25,489 nucleotides of DNA from a virus: the IMG/VR virus record IMGVR_UViG_3300046003_005575, positions 1-25,489 of that record; one strand, written 5' to 3'. A model generated the notes under the pieces. It saw nothing but the letters and a program-made list of their open reading frames with translations. It was not told the origin of the DNA and made no database searches. Shown piece after piece: positions 16,925-25,070 of this stretch. Made by a program: the position numbers and the translations under genes. The stretch's first letter is position 1. Each line of letters starts with the position of its first letter.

Positions 16925-16970
16925 GAGCTTGGACACTTATTTAGACATAGTGTCCAAGCTCTTTTCTTTT
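16925..16970 (+). terminator. Strong rho-independent terminator after the SSB gene
   Basis: GAGCTTGGACACT (16925-16937) and AGTGTCCAAGCTC (16949-16961) form a perfect 13-bp stem with an 11-base loop, followed by TTTTCTTTT. It directly follows the SSB stop codon and isolates that gene as a single-gene transcript or strongly lowers read-through into the uvsX unit. Confidence 0.92.
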
Positions 16971-16985
16971 ATAAAAAAATAACAC

Positions 16986-17213
16986 ATGCAAAACAGAATA
17001 GGAAAAAGAATGTTTGAATCTCTTGTATTGAAATATGAGAGTGAAGTTGCTGAAGCTGAGGCAACATTAATGGTTTATATGGAGAACGCAGTGGGTATTG
17101 GAGAACACCCACAACATTTGGAAGAAATGGATAATTTTGTTGAAAAACTAGCAAACGCTTCAGATAAACTTGTAACCCTAAAAGAATTTTACTCAAATCA
17201 TTATGGCAATTAA
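16986..17213 (+). CDS. Conserved small helical protein upstream of uvsX (75 aa)
   Basis: Function is not known to me. The 75 residues are predicted almost wholly helical: FESLVLKYESEVAEAEATL, then a loop with the motif VGIGEHPQHLEEMD, then a second helix ending DKLVTLKEFY. The GIGEHP-x-H-x-E-E-x-D motif recurs, as far as I recall, in small proteins of other T4-like phages. A two-helix hairpin of this kind might be an adaptor protein. The last 11 bases overlap the start of uvsX, so translation is coupled, which suggests a link to recombination or replication (inference). There is no Shine-Dalgarno sequence; the leader is A-rich. Confidence 0.7.
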   Translation: MQNRIGKRMFESLVLKYESEVAEAEATLMVYMENAVGIGEHPQHLEEMDNFVEKLANASDKLVTLKEFYSNHYGN

Positions 17214-18207
17214 AAAGAACGATTTTAGTTCAGTAAAGAAAAAATTCTCTACGTCGGCTAAGTACAAACCACAAAGATTTTTTGACTTAGGTCCTGACTT
17301 CTTGGATGCGGTTGGACTACCAGGTCCTGCGATTGGACACTTGAATATGTTCTTGGGTCACTCGGATACGGGTAAAACAACTGCTTTGGTTAAAGCTGCG
17401 GTTGATGCTCAGAAGAAGGGTATTCTACCTGTGTTTATAATTACAGAACAGAAATGGTCTTTTGAACATGCAAAACTTATGGGGTTTGAATGTGAGGAAG
17501 TAGTTGATGAAGAAACGGGTGAAATTGATTGGGATGGTTTTTACATATTTAACAATGACTTTGATTACATCGAACAAATCACAGACTACATCAACAGTTT
17601 ATTAGATGCTCAAGAAAAAGGTGAATTGGATTACAGTTTATTATTCTTGTGGGATTCTGTTGGTTCAGTTCCTTGTAAGATGACTTACGATGGTAAAGGT
17701 GGTAAACAACACAACGCATCTGTATTGGCAGATAAGATTGGTATGGGTATCAACCAACGTATCTCAGGTTCACGTAAATCTGATTCAAAATATGAAAACA
17801 CTTTAGTTATTGTAAATCAGCCTTGGGTTGAATTACCTGACAATCCATTTGGACAACCAAAAATTAAAGCAAAGGGTGGTGAAGCTATTTGGTTAAACTC
17901 ATCTTTGGTATTCTTATTCGGAAACCAAAAAGGTGCGGGAACAAATAAAATCACTGCGACAAAAGACAAAAGAAGTGTTAAGTTTGCAATCAGAACAAAA
18001 GTATCCGTAATGAAAAATCACATCAATGGATTGGGTTATGAGGATGGAAAGATTATTGTGACACCACACGGATTCTTGGCAGGTAAAGAAGCATCTGAAG
18101 AGAAAGCTTCTATTGAAAACTACAAGAAAGAATATGCGGAATATTGGAAAGATATTCTTGGTGTTAATTCGGTAGATTTTGAACTGAAAGAAGAAAAAGA
18201 AGATTAG
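17203..18207 (+). CDS. uvsX: UvsX/RecA-family recombinase
   Basis: This 334-residue ATPase forms filaments on ssDNA and performs strand exchange, which in T4-type phages also starts recombination-dependent replication. The Walker A motif is GHSDTGKTT (residues 52-60). The Walker B strand is YSLLFLWDSVGSV (about 144-156). Next come the mobile-loop region with KGGKQHNASVLADKIG and SRKSD, the conserved VIVNQPW strand, and KAKGGEAIWLNSS, typical of RecA cores. The acidic/basic C-terminus (ELKEEKED) is characteristic of RecA-like tails. Length is a little under T4 UvsX (391). It follows the 75-aa gene with an 11-base overlap and precedes the 5' nuclease by 29 bases, part of one replication unit. 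Confidence 0.93.
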   Translation: MAIKKNDFSSVKKKFSTSAKYKPQRFFDLGPDFLDAVGLPGPAIGHLNMFLGHSDTGKTTALVKAAVDAQKKGILPVFIITEQKWSFEHAKLMGFECEEVVDEETGEIDWDGFYIFNNDFDYIEQITDYINSLLDAQEKGELDYSLLFLWDSVGSVPCKMTYDGKGGKQHNASVLADKIGMGINQRISGSRKSDSKYENTLVIVNQPWVELPDNPFGQPKIKAKGGEAIWLNSSLVFLFGNQKGAGTNKITATKDKRSVKFAIRTKVSVMKNHINGLGYEDGKIIVTPHGFLAGKEASEEKASIENYKKEYAEYWKDILGVNSVDFELKEEKED

Positions 18208-18236
18208 TATATTGTTTCACCCTTTAAATCACAAAT

Positions 18237-19238
18237 GTGATTAAGACACTATTAGTAGACGGTAATAATTTATTTAAGATAGGATTCCACGGAGCCAAAG
18301 ATGTTTTCAACAACGGAGACCACGTGGGCGGAGTATACCACTTTGTGAATATACTCCGTAAATTCCTTGAAGAGCACAACCATGATAAAGTTGTTGTGTT
18401 TTGGGATGGTGAATCAAATTCATCCATCAGAAAGTCTATATACCCCCAATACAAAGAAAACAGACGAGAGAGTATGAATGAGTATAAATACGAATCGTAT
18501 TTGTACCAAAGGTCTCGTGTCAAACAATACCTTGAAGAAATTTTTGTAAGACAAATTGAAGTTGAGGACAACGAAGCCGATGACCTCATCGCTTACTATT
18601 GTAAGATATCTAAAGACGAACAGATTATCATTTTTTCTGCGGATAAAGACCTCACACAACTTATCTCTGAGAATGTGACTATCTACTCCCCAATCACAAA
18701 ACAGTACTTTAAAAACGGAGATATGATATCCATCAACAAGGTGGACATACCCCACTATAATGTATTGTTAACAAAAGTGTTTACGGGAGATAAATCGGAC
18801 AACATTGATGGTATTCAGGGACTTGGAGAAAAAACATTAGTCAAGTTATTCCCTCAATTGCAGGAGAAACCATGCACTATCGAAGAAATCTTGGATTATG
18901 CACGAAATATCCCGCAAGACAAACCTTCAAAAACATTAACAAATCTTTTGACAGGCAAAACAAAATCAACTATACTTGGTGAAGAGTTTTATACAACAAA
19001 CAAAAAGATAGTCGACCTTACAAACCCTTTAATCACTGCCGATGGAAAAGAATTAGTTGAACAAATTTTAACAGACACTATAGACCCTACAGATAGGGGA
19101 TATAAGAACTTAATGAGAATGATGATGGAAGATGGTCTCTTTAAGTATCTACCCAAGGACAATGAAGCTTGGGTTAACTTCCTAAAACCCTTTATGAAAT
19201 TAACAAGAAAAGAAAAAAGAAATACAAACAAAAATTAA
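18237..19238 (+). CDS. rnh: 5'-3' exonuclease / RNase H (FEN-family, T4 Rnh-like), GTG start
   Basis: This 333-residue PIN/FEN-type nuclease removes RNA primers and 5' flaps. Motifs in order: LLVDGNN (residues 5-11, Asp8), VVFWDGES (Asp57) with the arch region SIYPQYKENR, EVEDNEADDLIA (Glu113, Asp115, Asp116), IFSADKDLTQL (Asp136, Asp138), and TGDKSDNIDGIQGLGEKT (Asp185, Asp188, Asp191), which contains the H3TH DNA-binding loop. All the metal-binding acids are present. The start must be the GTG at 18237, since LLVDGNN lies right behind it; an ATG two bases earlier reads directly into TGA. T4 RNase H is 305 residues. It lies between uvsX and the 149-aa gene with a 2-base gap. Confidence 0.9.
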   Translation: MIKTLLVDGNNLFKIGFHGAKDVFNNGDHVGGVYHFVNILRKFLEEHNHDKVVVFWDGESNSSIRKSIYPQYKENRRESMNEYKYESYLYQRSRVKQYLEEIFVRQIEVEDNEADDLIAYYCKISKDEQIIIFSADKDLTQLISENVTIYSPITKQYFKNGDMISINKVDIPHYNVLLTKVFTGDKSDNIDGIQGLGEKTLVKLFPQLQEKPCTIEEILDYARNIPQDKPSKTLTNLLTGKTKSTILGEEFYTTNKKIVDLTNPLITADGKELVEQILTDTIDPTDRGYKNLMRMMMEDGLFKYLPKDNEAWVNFLKPFMKLTRKEKRNTNKN

Positions 19239-19240
19239 TT

Positions 19241-19690
19241 ATGAAAGAGCAAGACAGCACCAAAATGGAATTCTTATTGACATTGAATGACAACATCGTA
19301 GTTCAAAGATTCTTTAATGTTCGTGGGTACAACCCAAAGGCAAAAAACTCATTGGAGTTATACGACTTTGTGAAACGACTTAAAGATGAGTTGGAATACA
19401 ACTTGAAGATGAAGACTGTTGTTTATATGATGGATAATAAAGACTCCATTGTTTCCGACCCGTCTATCATGGACACATCGTTCACTGAAGGTAGTGAGCA
19501 ATTTAACATTTACATCAAAATTGGCGAGCAGACAATTTGTCATAGATATTTTGATGGAAAAGTATTCCCGCCAAAAGTTCGTTATACAGTTGATGTACGA
19601 CCATTTTTGAAAGACGTTTTACGAGAATTAACTGACATTTTTTCAGGCCAAAAATTATCTTTTGATTATTTGAGCTTTGACTTAAAGTAA
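19241..19690 (+). CDS. Hypothetical phage protein with internal duplication (149 aa)
   Basis: I cannot assign a function. The protein is a tandem duplication: the first half has NIVVQRFFNVRGYNPKAKNS then LYDFVKRLKDEL (about residues 18-51). The second has TICHRYFDGKVFPPKVRYTV then VRPFLKDVLREL (about 97-128). Shared positions include R-[FY]-F, PK-[AV]-[KR], and a helix ending in EL. Proteins of this form occur beside replication genes in other marine T4-like phages, as far as I recall. It lacks recognised catalytic residues, a signal peptide or membrane helices. It starts 2 bases after the nuclease stop. An alternative in-frame ATG (19265, MEFLLTLND) cannot be ruled out. Position between the nuclease and the helicase suggests a replication accessory role (inference). 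Confidence 0.75.
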   Translation: MKEQDSTKMEFLLTLNDNIVVQRFFNVRGYNPKAKNSLELYDFVKRLKDELEYNLKMKTVVYMMDNKDSIVSDPSIMDTSFTEGSEQFNIYIKIGEQTICHRYFDGKVFPPKVRYTVDVRPFLKDVLRELTDIFSGQKLSFDYLSFDLK

Positions 19691-19694
19691 GGTA

Positions 19695-19707
19695 TATTTA
19701 ATAAAAC
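19695..19707 (+). promoter_or_regulatory. Weak TATTTA-type element before the helicase gene
   Basis: TATTTAATAAAAC lies about 34 bases upstream of the helicase ATG in a 38-base gap. It resembles the late-gene elements at 382 and 15011 but lacks the TATTTATW core. Given the AT content this may be chance. Confidence 0.15.
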
Positions 19708-19728
19708 AGACGAACAAAAAAATACAAT

Positions 19729-21111
19729 ATGAACAAGAATTTTGACTACTTAGGGAATACATTCCAAATACAACTTTTAAACCAACTTATCGTGGATAAA
19801 GAATTTTCAACATCAATTATGGATGTTATTGAGAGTTCTTATTTTGATAACAAATACTTCAAGATTATCTTGCAAATGACCAAGGAGTACCACGCAAAAT
19901 ACCAATCTACCCCTAACTTCGATACTCTTGAACAGATTGTAAAATCTGAAATTTCACAAGAATTAGTTGCAAAAATTGTCCTTGACACTATCAAACAAGT
20001 AAAAGATGCTCCATTTGAAGGAACAATGTTCGTTCAAGAGAAAGCGTTAAAGTTCTGTAAACAACAAGAACTTCAAAAGGCAATGGACAAAGCCCAAAAA
20101 ATCATTACAGAAGGTGACTTTGAATCTTATGACAAAGTTGAGAGTTTGGTTCGTGAGGCATTACAGGTTGGTGAAAAAGATACAGGTACAACTGATATCT
20201 TCTCTAACCTTGAGACAGTACTTGATGAGGACTTTCGTCACCCAATTGCTATTGGAATACCAGGGATTGACAGATTACTTAAAGGTGGTTTGGCAAAAGG
20301 AGAAATTGGTGTTATCTTAGCACCTACAGGTGTTGGTAAGACAACTATCCTAACAAAGATTGCGAACAATGCGTTTAATCTTGGGTATAACGTTCTTCAA
20401 ATCTTTTTTGAGGACAACCCAAAGATTGTACAACGTAAACACTTCACACTTTGGACAGGTATTGAACCAGACAACTTGGTAAAACACAAAGATGAGGTAA
20501 TGGCTAAAATCACAGAAATCAAAGAAACGATGAAGAACGAGTTAATCTTGAAAAAACTCCCATCGGATTCTATGTCAATGAACCAAATCAAAAACCAAAT
20601 CAGAAAAATGATTGCTGACGGTACAAAGATTGACTTGGTTCTTTTGGACTATATTGATTGTGTGGTTCCTGAAAGCTCAAGTAAAGATGAATGGAAAGCT
20701 GAGGGTTCAGTGATGAGAGGTTTCGAGGCGATGTGTCACGAACTATCATTAGTTGGATGGACAGCTACACAGGGTAACAGAAGCTCTATATCTTCTGAGG
20801 TTGTTACCACCGACCAAATGGGTGGTTCTATTAAGAAAGCACAAGTTGGACACGTTATCATTTCCGTGGCTAAAACTTTACAACAAAAAGAAATGAACTT
20901 GGCAACCATCGCTATTACCAAATCACGTATTGGTAAAGATGGGGTAGTGTTTGAGAACTGTAAGTTCAACAACGAACTACTTGAAATCGATACAGAAACA
21001 TCTGTAACGTTCTTAGGTTTTGAGGAACAACAAGAGGAAAGAAAAAGAGACAGAGTTAAGGAATTACTCGAAAAGAAAAAACAACGAGAACAACAGCAAC
21101 AACAATCGTAA
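19729..21111 (+). CDS. Replicative DNA helicase (DnaB / T4 gp41-like)
   Basis: This 460-residue RecA-fold hexameric helicase should unwind the fork ahead of the phage polymerase. The N-terminal helical domain covers residues ~1-150. Residues ~170-200 (GIPGIDRLLKGGLAKGEIGV) lead to Walker A APTGVGKTT (198-206). FFEDNP carries the conserved Glu after the second strand. Walker B is LVLLDYIDC (about 303-311), and WTATQGNRSS is the sensor loop. GGSIKKAQVGHVIISVAKT is characteristic of the DnaB family. The C-terminus is low-complexity and ends in a Q-rich tail (REQQQQQS). Length is close to T4 gp41 (475). It is in line with the uvsX, nuclease and ribonucleotide reductase genes. No primase domain is fused. 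Confidence 0.92.
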   Translation: MNKNFDYLGNTFQIQLLNQLIVDKEFSTSIMDVIESSYFDNKYFKIILQMTKEYHAKYQSTPNFDTLEQIVKSEISQELVAKIVLDTIKQVKDAPFEGTMFVQEKALKFCKQQELQKAMDKAQKIITEGDFESYDKVESLVREALQVGEKDTGTTDIFSNLETVLDEDFRHPIAIGIPGIDRLLKGGLAKGEIGVILAPTGVGKTTILTKIANNAFNLGYNVLQIFFEDNPKIVQRKHFTLWTGIEPDNLVKHKDEVMAKITEIKETMKNELILKKLPSDSMSMNQIKNQIRKMIADGTKIDLVLLDYIDCVVPESSSKDEWKAEGSVMRGFEAMCHELSLVGWTATQGNRSSISSEVVTTDQMGGSIKKAQVGHVIISVAKTLQQKEMNLATIAITKSRIGKDGVVFENCKFNNELLEIDTETSVTFLGFEEQQEERKRDRVKELLEKKKQREQQQQQS

Positions 21112-21129
21112 AAAAACAAAAAAACAATT

Positions 21130-22077
21130 ATGGAAAAAATATTAATGGAGAACCCTAATAGGTTTGTTATCTTCCCAATTCAGCACAACGACATTTGGGA
21201 ATACTACAAAATGCACCAAGCAGCTTTTTGGACAGCGGAAGAAATTGATTTGACAAATGACATCAGAGATTGGAATAATCTTTCAGAGAATGAACAATAT
21301 TTCGTTAAGAATATTTTATCATTCTTTGCGGCATCTGATGGAATTGTTAATGAAAACTTGGCAGAAAACTTTTATCGTGAAGTACAATACCCTGAAGCAA
21401 AGTTCTTCTATGGTATGCAATTGGCAATGGAAAACATTCACAGTTTGATGTATTCACTTCTTATCGACACTTATATATCAAGTGAGGAGGAAAAGAATTT
21501 ATGTTTCACGGCATTGGACAACTTACCTGCAGTTCAAAAGAAGGCTAAATGGGCTTTGGATTGGATTGAAAATGCTTCGTTCCAAGAAAGATTGGTTGCG
21601 TTTGCGGCGGTTGAAGGTATATTCTTCTCAGGTTCATTCTGTTCAATCTTTTGGTTGAAATCAAGAGGTATTATGCAAGGTTTGTGTAATGCTAACTCTT
21701 TAATCTTTAAAGATGAGAACTTACACTGTGACTTCGCAATTCACTTATTAAACAATCACGTTGAAGATAAACCAAGTGAAAAAAGAATCAGAGAGATTTT
21801 ATTATCTGCTTTGGAAATCGAAAAAGAATTCATCACTGAGTCATTACCAGTTTCTTTAATTGGTATGAATTCAAACTTGATGAAACAATATCTTGAGTTT
21901 GTTGTTGATGGATTGTTACTTAAATTTGGATGTAAAAAAGAATTCAATGTTGAACAACCATTCAAATTCATGGAACAAATTGCGGTTGAGACAAAAGGAA
22001 ATTTCTTTGAGTCAAGAACTGTTGAGTATCAAAAAGCAAAATTAAATGAAACGATTTCTTTCGAGGAAGATTTCTAA
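21130..22077 (+). CDS. nrdB: Ribonucleotide reductase class I, small subunit (NrdB, eukaryote-like R2)
   Basis: The 315-residue R2 subunit makes the tyrosyl radical that is passed to NrdA for reducing NDPs to dNDPs. All metal ligands are present by alignment with mouse R2: Asp70 (in [13 protein letters not shown]), Glu101 and His104 (ENIHSLMYS), Glu162 ([10 protein letters not shown]), Glu196 and His199 (KDENLHCDF). Tyr108 is the radical tyrosine. [16 protein letters not shown] and the C-terminal EEDF resemble eukaryotic-type R2 more than E. coli NrdB. The EEDF tail is the segment expected to dock on NrdA. It is 12 bases before nrdA, and the order nrdB-nrdA is the reverse of the nrdA-nrdB order of T4. 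Confidence 0.95.
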   Translation: MEKILMENPNRFVIFPIQHNDIWEYYKMHQAAFWTAEEIDLTNDIRDWNNLSENEQYFVKNILSFFAASDGIVNENLAENFYREVQYPEAKFFYGMQLAMENIHSLMYSLLIDTYISSEEEKNLCFTALDNLPAVQKKAKWALDWIENASFQERLVAFAAVEGIFFSGSFCSIFWLKSRGIMQGLCNANSLIFKDENLHCDFAIHLLNNHVEDKPSEKRIREILLSALEIEKEFITESLPVSLIGMNSNLMKQYLEFVVDGLLLKFGCKKEFNVEQPFKFMEQIAVETKGNFFESRTVEYQKAKLNETISFEEDF

Positions 22078-22089
22078 TTCTAACACAAT

Positions 22090-24516
22090 ATGATGTCATT
22101 AAAAATTAAAAAAAGAAACGGTGAGGACGTATCATTTAATCCTCAGAAAATTTATAATCGAGTTAAACGTGCGGCTAAAGGGTTGAACGTAAACTCAGAT
22201 GAGATATTCATTAAAGTTATCACATCTGTACCAACTGAAGGACTTATCACAACTAAAGAGTTGGATAAGTTAGTTTATGAAATTGCTGCGGCTTACACTG
22301 GTAGTCACCACGACTACTCAAGACTTGCATCGTCAGTTGCAATTTCTTCATACCACAAAGAAACCAATGATAGTTTCTGTGAGACTATTATGGAATTACA
22401 CACAACAGGTGTAATCAATGATAAACTAATTGAAATCATGAATGAGTACGGTCACGATAAAATCGACGCGGTAATCAATCACGAAAACGATTATAACTTT
22501 GATTACTTCGCTTGGCGTTCATTACAAGAAATGTATTTGTTAAAAACACCTGAAGGTAAAGTAGTTGAAAGACCACAACACATGTATATGAGAGTTGCTC
22601 TATGGGTGACAAAATCATTTGAACAAGCTGTTGAGTATTACCACTCATTGTCTAATCAACTTATTTCACCCGCAACACCAATCATTATCAACTCAGGAAC
22701 CAAAGTTCCTCAGTTAGCGTCTTGTGTATTACATTACAACAATGCGGATTCACGTAATGGTTTATTACATACCTTGAATGATATTTCAACTTATTCTTCA
22801 GACGCGGCAGGTATTGGTTTATCAATGTCTAACATCAGAAGTAAAGAAAGTCGTATCAATTCATCAGGTGGATTTGCAGGTGGATTGTTGAAGTATTTGA
22901 AAATCGTTAATGAGTCATTGAGATTCTTTAACCAACAAGGAAGACGACCTGGTAGTGCGGCTATCTACATCGAACCATGGCACAAAGATGTTATGGACTT
23001 ATTAGATATCAAAAAGAACACAGGTGCTGAAGAATTAAGAGCAAGAGATTTGTTTACGGCTCTTTGGATTCCTGATAACTTCATGAAAGCGGTTAAGGAA
23101 AGTTCTGATTGGTATTTGTTCTGTCCTAATGATATTGTTAAAGCGGGTATTAAACCACTTCAAGAATGTTATGGTGATGAGTACGAAGCAAACTACAACA
23201 AAGCGGTTTATTTAGGTCTTGGTAAAAAAGTTAAAGCTCAAGATGTTTGGACTAAGATTATTGAATCACAAGTTGAAACTGGTGTTCCTTACTTATGTTC
23301 TAAAGACAATGCTAACAAGAAAACAAACCACCAAAACATCGGTGTGATTAAACAATCAAACCTTTGTAATGAGATTTACCAATATACTGACGAGGAGACT
23401 ACAGCAATCTGTACATTATCTTCAATGGTATTGAAAAACTTTATTGAGAAAGGTGAGTTTAATTTTGACTTACTTTACAGTGAAGTTAGAAAAGTTGTTA
23501 GAGCTCTTAACAAAGTTATTGACATCAACAGTTACTCAACTGAAAAAGGTAGAAAAGGTGGATTGGACCAAAGAGCAATTGCGATTGGTACTCAAGGATT
23601 GGCTGACGTATTCTATTTGATGGATTACATCTTCACATCTGAAGAAGCTAAGAAATTGAATAAAATGATTTTTGAAACAATCTATTTTGCGGCGATTACT
23701 GAAAGTATGGAGTTGTGTAAGTCAGGTGAATATAAACCTTATGCTCACTTTGAAGGTTCACCAATGTCAAAAGGTATATTCCAATTTGATATGTGGGGAT
23801 TAGATTATGAAGGATTAGGTGGTTTATGGGATTGGGATAGTCTTAAGTTAGAAGTATCTAACCATGGGGTATGTAACTCATTATTCACAGCTCAGATGCC
23901 TGTGGCGTCTTCAGCTAAGATTACAGGTTCATATGAGATGACAGAACCAGCACATTCGGCAATCTTTAACCGAAGAGTAGTTGGTGGTGAAATCATGATT
24001 GTAAACAAATACTTAATTAACGACTTTGAAAAGATTGGAATTTGGAGTGAAGATTTGAAAAATGAAATCATCTTAAATGAAGGTTCAGTTCAAAACATCA
24101 ATTTCAATAATCATCTTGATACTGAGGATAAAAACTATACTAAGAAAGTTAAACGTATTGAACACTTGATTAGTAAGTACAAAACAATTTGGGAAATTTC
24201 ACAGAGAGAATTGATTAACATGGTGGCGGATAGAGCACCATTTATCGACCAATCACAATCAATGAATATCTATATGGCTAACCCAACATTGTCTAAGATT
24301 ACCTCATCACATTTCCACTCATGGGAAAAAGGATTGAAGACTTTATGTTATTATGTTAGAACTAAAGCAATTTCAACAGGAGCTAAACACTTGGCAGTTG
24401 ATGTTTCAAAAATATCACAACCTAAAGTTAAAGTTGAAACACCAAAAGTTGAAATACATGAATTAACACAAAAACCTGAAGATAGTCCTTTTGAATGTTT
24501 TGGATGTAGTTCCTAA
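22090..24516 (+). CDS. nrdA: Ribonucleotide reductase class I, large subunit (NrdA)
   Basis: The 808-residue R1 subunit reduces ribonucleotides. An ATP-cone at the N-terminus (KIKKRNGEDVSFNPQKIYNR, about residues 5-95) suggests allosteric activity control. Active-site residues are visible: Cys212 (LASCVL) and Cys441 (AICTLSS) as the redox pair; Asn424, Cys426 (thiyl) and Glu428 in SNLCNEI; and the Tyr pair in LCYYVRTKA for radical transfer. The C-terminus ends with CFGCSS, whose CxxC (803/806) re-reduces the active site with thioredoxin or glutaredoxin. All key residues are intact and no intein or intron interrupts the gene. A terminator follows 5 bases after the stop. ATG-ATG at 22090/22093 gives two possible starts. 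Confidence 0.95.
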   Translation: MMSLKIKKRNGEDVSFNPQKIYNRVKRAAKGLNVNSDEIFIKVITSVPTEGLITTKELDKLVYEIAAAYTGSHHDYSRLASSVAISSYHKETNDSFCETIMELHTTGVINDKLIEIMNEYGHDKIDAVINHENDYNFDYFAWRSLQEMYLLKTPEGKVVERPQHMYMRVALWVTKSFEQAVEYYHSLSNQLISPATPIIINSGTKVPQLASCVLHYNNADSRNGLLHTLNDISTYSSDAAGIGLSMSNIRSKESRINSSGGFAGGLLKYLKIVNESLRFFNQQGRRPGSAAIYIEPWHKDVMDLLDIKKNTGAEELRARDLFTALWIPDNFMKAVKESSDWYLFCPNDIVKAGIKPLQECYGDEYEANYNKAVYLGLGKKVKAQDVWTKIIESQVETGVPYLCSKDNANKKTNHQNIGVIKQSNLCNEIYQYTDEETTAICTLSSMVLKNFIEKGEFNFDLLYSEVRKVVRALNKVIDINSYSTEKGRKGGLDQRAIAIGTQGLADVFYLMDYIFTSEEAKKLNKMIFETIYFAAITESMELCKSGEYKPYAHFEGSPMSKGIFQFDMWGLDYEGLGGLWDWDSLKLEVSNHGVCNSLFTAQMPVASSAKITGSYEMTEPAHSAIFNRRVVGGEIMIVNKYLINDFEKIGIWSEDLKNEIILNEGSVQNINFNNHLDTEDKNYTKKVKRIEHLISKYKTIWEISQRELINMVADRAPFIDQSQSMNIYMANPTLSKITSSHFHSWEKGLKTLCYYVRTKAISTGAKHLAVDVSKISQPKVKVETPKVEIHELTQKPEDSPFECFGCSS

Positions 24517-24520
24517 TTTG

Positions 24521-24546
24521 AAAATCCCGACACAATCGGGATTTTT
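24521..24546 (+). terminator. Rho-independent terminator after nrdA
   Basis: AAATCCCGA (24522-24530) and TCGGGATTT (24536-24544) form a 9-bp stem with loop CACAA, flanked by A's before and T's after, so it could work in both directions. It ends the replication/nucleotide unit. Confidence 0.85.
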
Positions 24547-24583
24547 CATTTTTAATCTATTTAAAGAAAAATAGATAGTATTA

Positions 24584-24591
24584 TATTTATT
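24584..24591 (+). promoter_or_regulatory. Candidate late promoter element TATTTATT before the gp25-like gene
   Basis: TATTTATT lies 11 bases upstream of the gp25-like ATG, after the nrdA terminator. It matches the 2273-2280 copy but is closer to its start codon and lacks the downstream TAGAAAC part. The same gap contains a small A/T inverted repeat CTATTT...AAATAG (24557-24574). Confidence 0.3.
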
Positions 24592-24594
24592 GTT

Positions 24595-25065
24595 ATGGCA
24601 AATGGAATTACTTATGGTATAAATTTTCCCTTTAGGGATTCTAGACGAGGTGACTACTTAGAACTTACCGAATTAGAGTCTCAGGAAATTAAGGCCGATT
24701 TAATACACCTATTATTAACAAGAAAAGGTTCAAGATATTTTTTACCTCAATTTGGTACAAGATTATATGAATTTCTTTTTGAACCATTTGATGGATTAAC
24801 CTTTAACGCTATTGAATCTGACATCAGAGATGCGATTGAAACGTTCATGCCAAACTTGTTAGTTAATAGTTTAAGTATAACACCAGCGGATGTTCAAGAA
24901 GAAGTTGATATCGCAACAGGACAAAACTTAGCGGGAACAAGCGAATCATCAGTTTATAGATTTCCTGGTAAAGGAACATCTGAATATACTGCAAAAATAA
25001 GATTAGATTACTCAACAAATGGGTCAACATACGGACAGAGTGATTTTGTGATTATCAATATTTAA
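24595..25065 (+). CDS. Baseplate wedge protein (GPW/gp25 family)
   Basis: The 156-residue protein belongs to the gp25/GPW family, which sits in the inner baseplate and joins the wedge to the sheath (not a real lysozyme despite the old family name). Signature features: an N-terminal PFRDSRRGDYLELTEL, then LLLTRKGSRYFLPQFGTRLY, EFLFEPFD, and a helix IESDIRDAIETFMPN followed by beta strands ending in YTAKIRLDYS. About residues 108-128 form a small insertion (QNLAGTSESSVYRFPGKG) not typical of T4 gp25 (132 residues). It is the first gene after the nrdA terminator and starts the second tail module; it is followed 5 bases later by the gp6-like gene, an order common in contractile tails. Confidence 0.85.
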   Translation: MANGITYGINFPFRDSRRGDYLELTELESQEIKADLIHLLLTRKGSRYFLPQFGTRLYEFLFEPFDGLTFNAIESDIRDAIETFMPNLLVNSLSITPADVQEEVDIATGQNLAGTSESSVYRFPGKGTSEYTAKIRLDYSTNGSTYGQSDFVIINI

Positions 25066-25070
25066 TATAA

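Noticed and set aside
18224-18589. 121-aa minus-strand frame
   Set aside because: Antisense to the N-terminal half of the 5' nuclease, whose catalytic motifs clearly mark the real frame.
20736-21119. 127-aa minus-strand frame with Cys/Ser/Phe-rich start
   Set aside because: Mirror of the Q/E/K-rich tail of the helicase gene; not supported as a gene.
24557-24574. CTATTT...AAATAG inverted repeat as operator or terminator
   Set aside because: Only six A/T pairs in very AT-rich intergenic DNA; too weak to call on its own.
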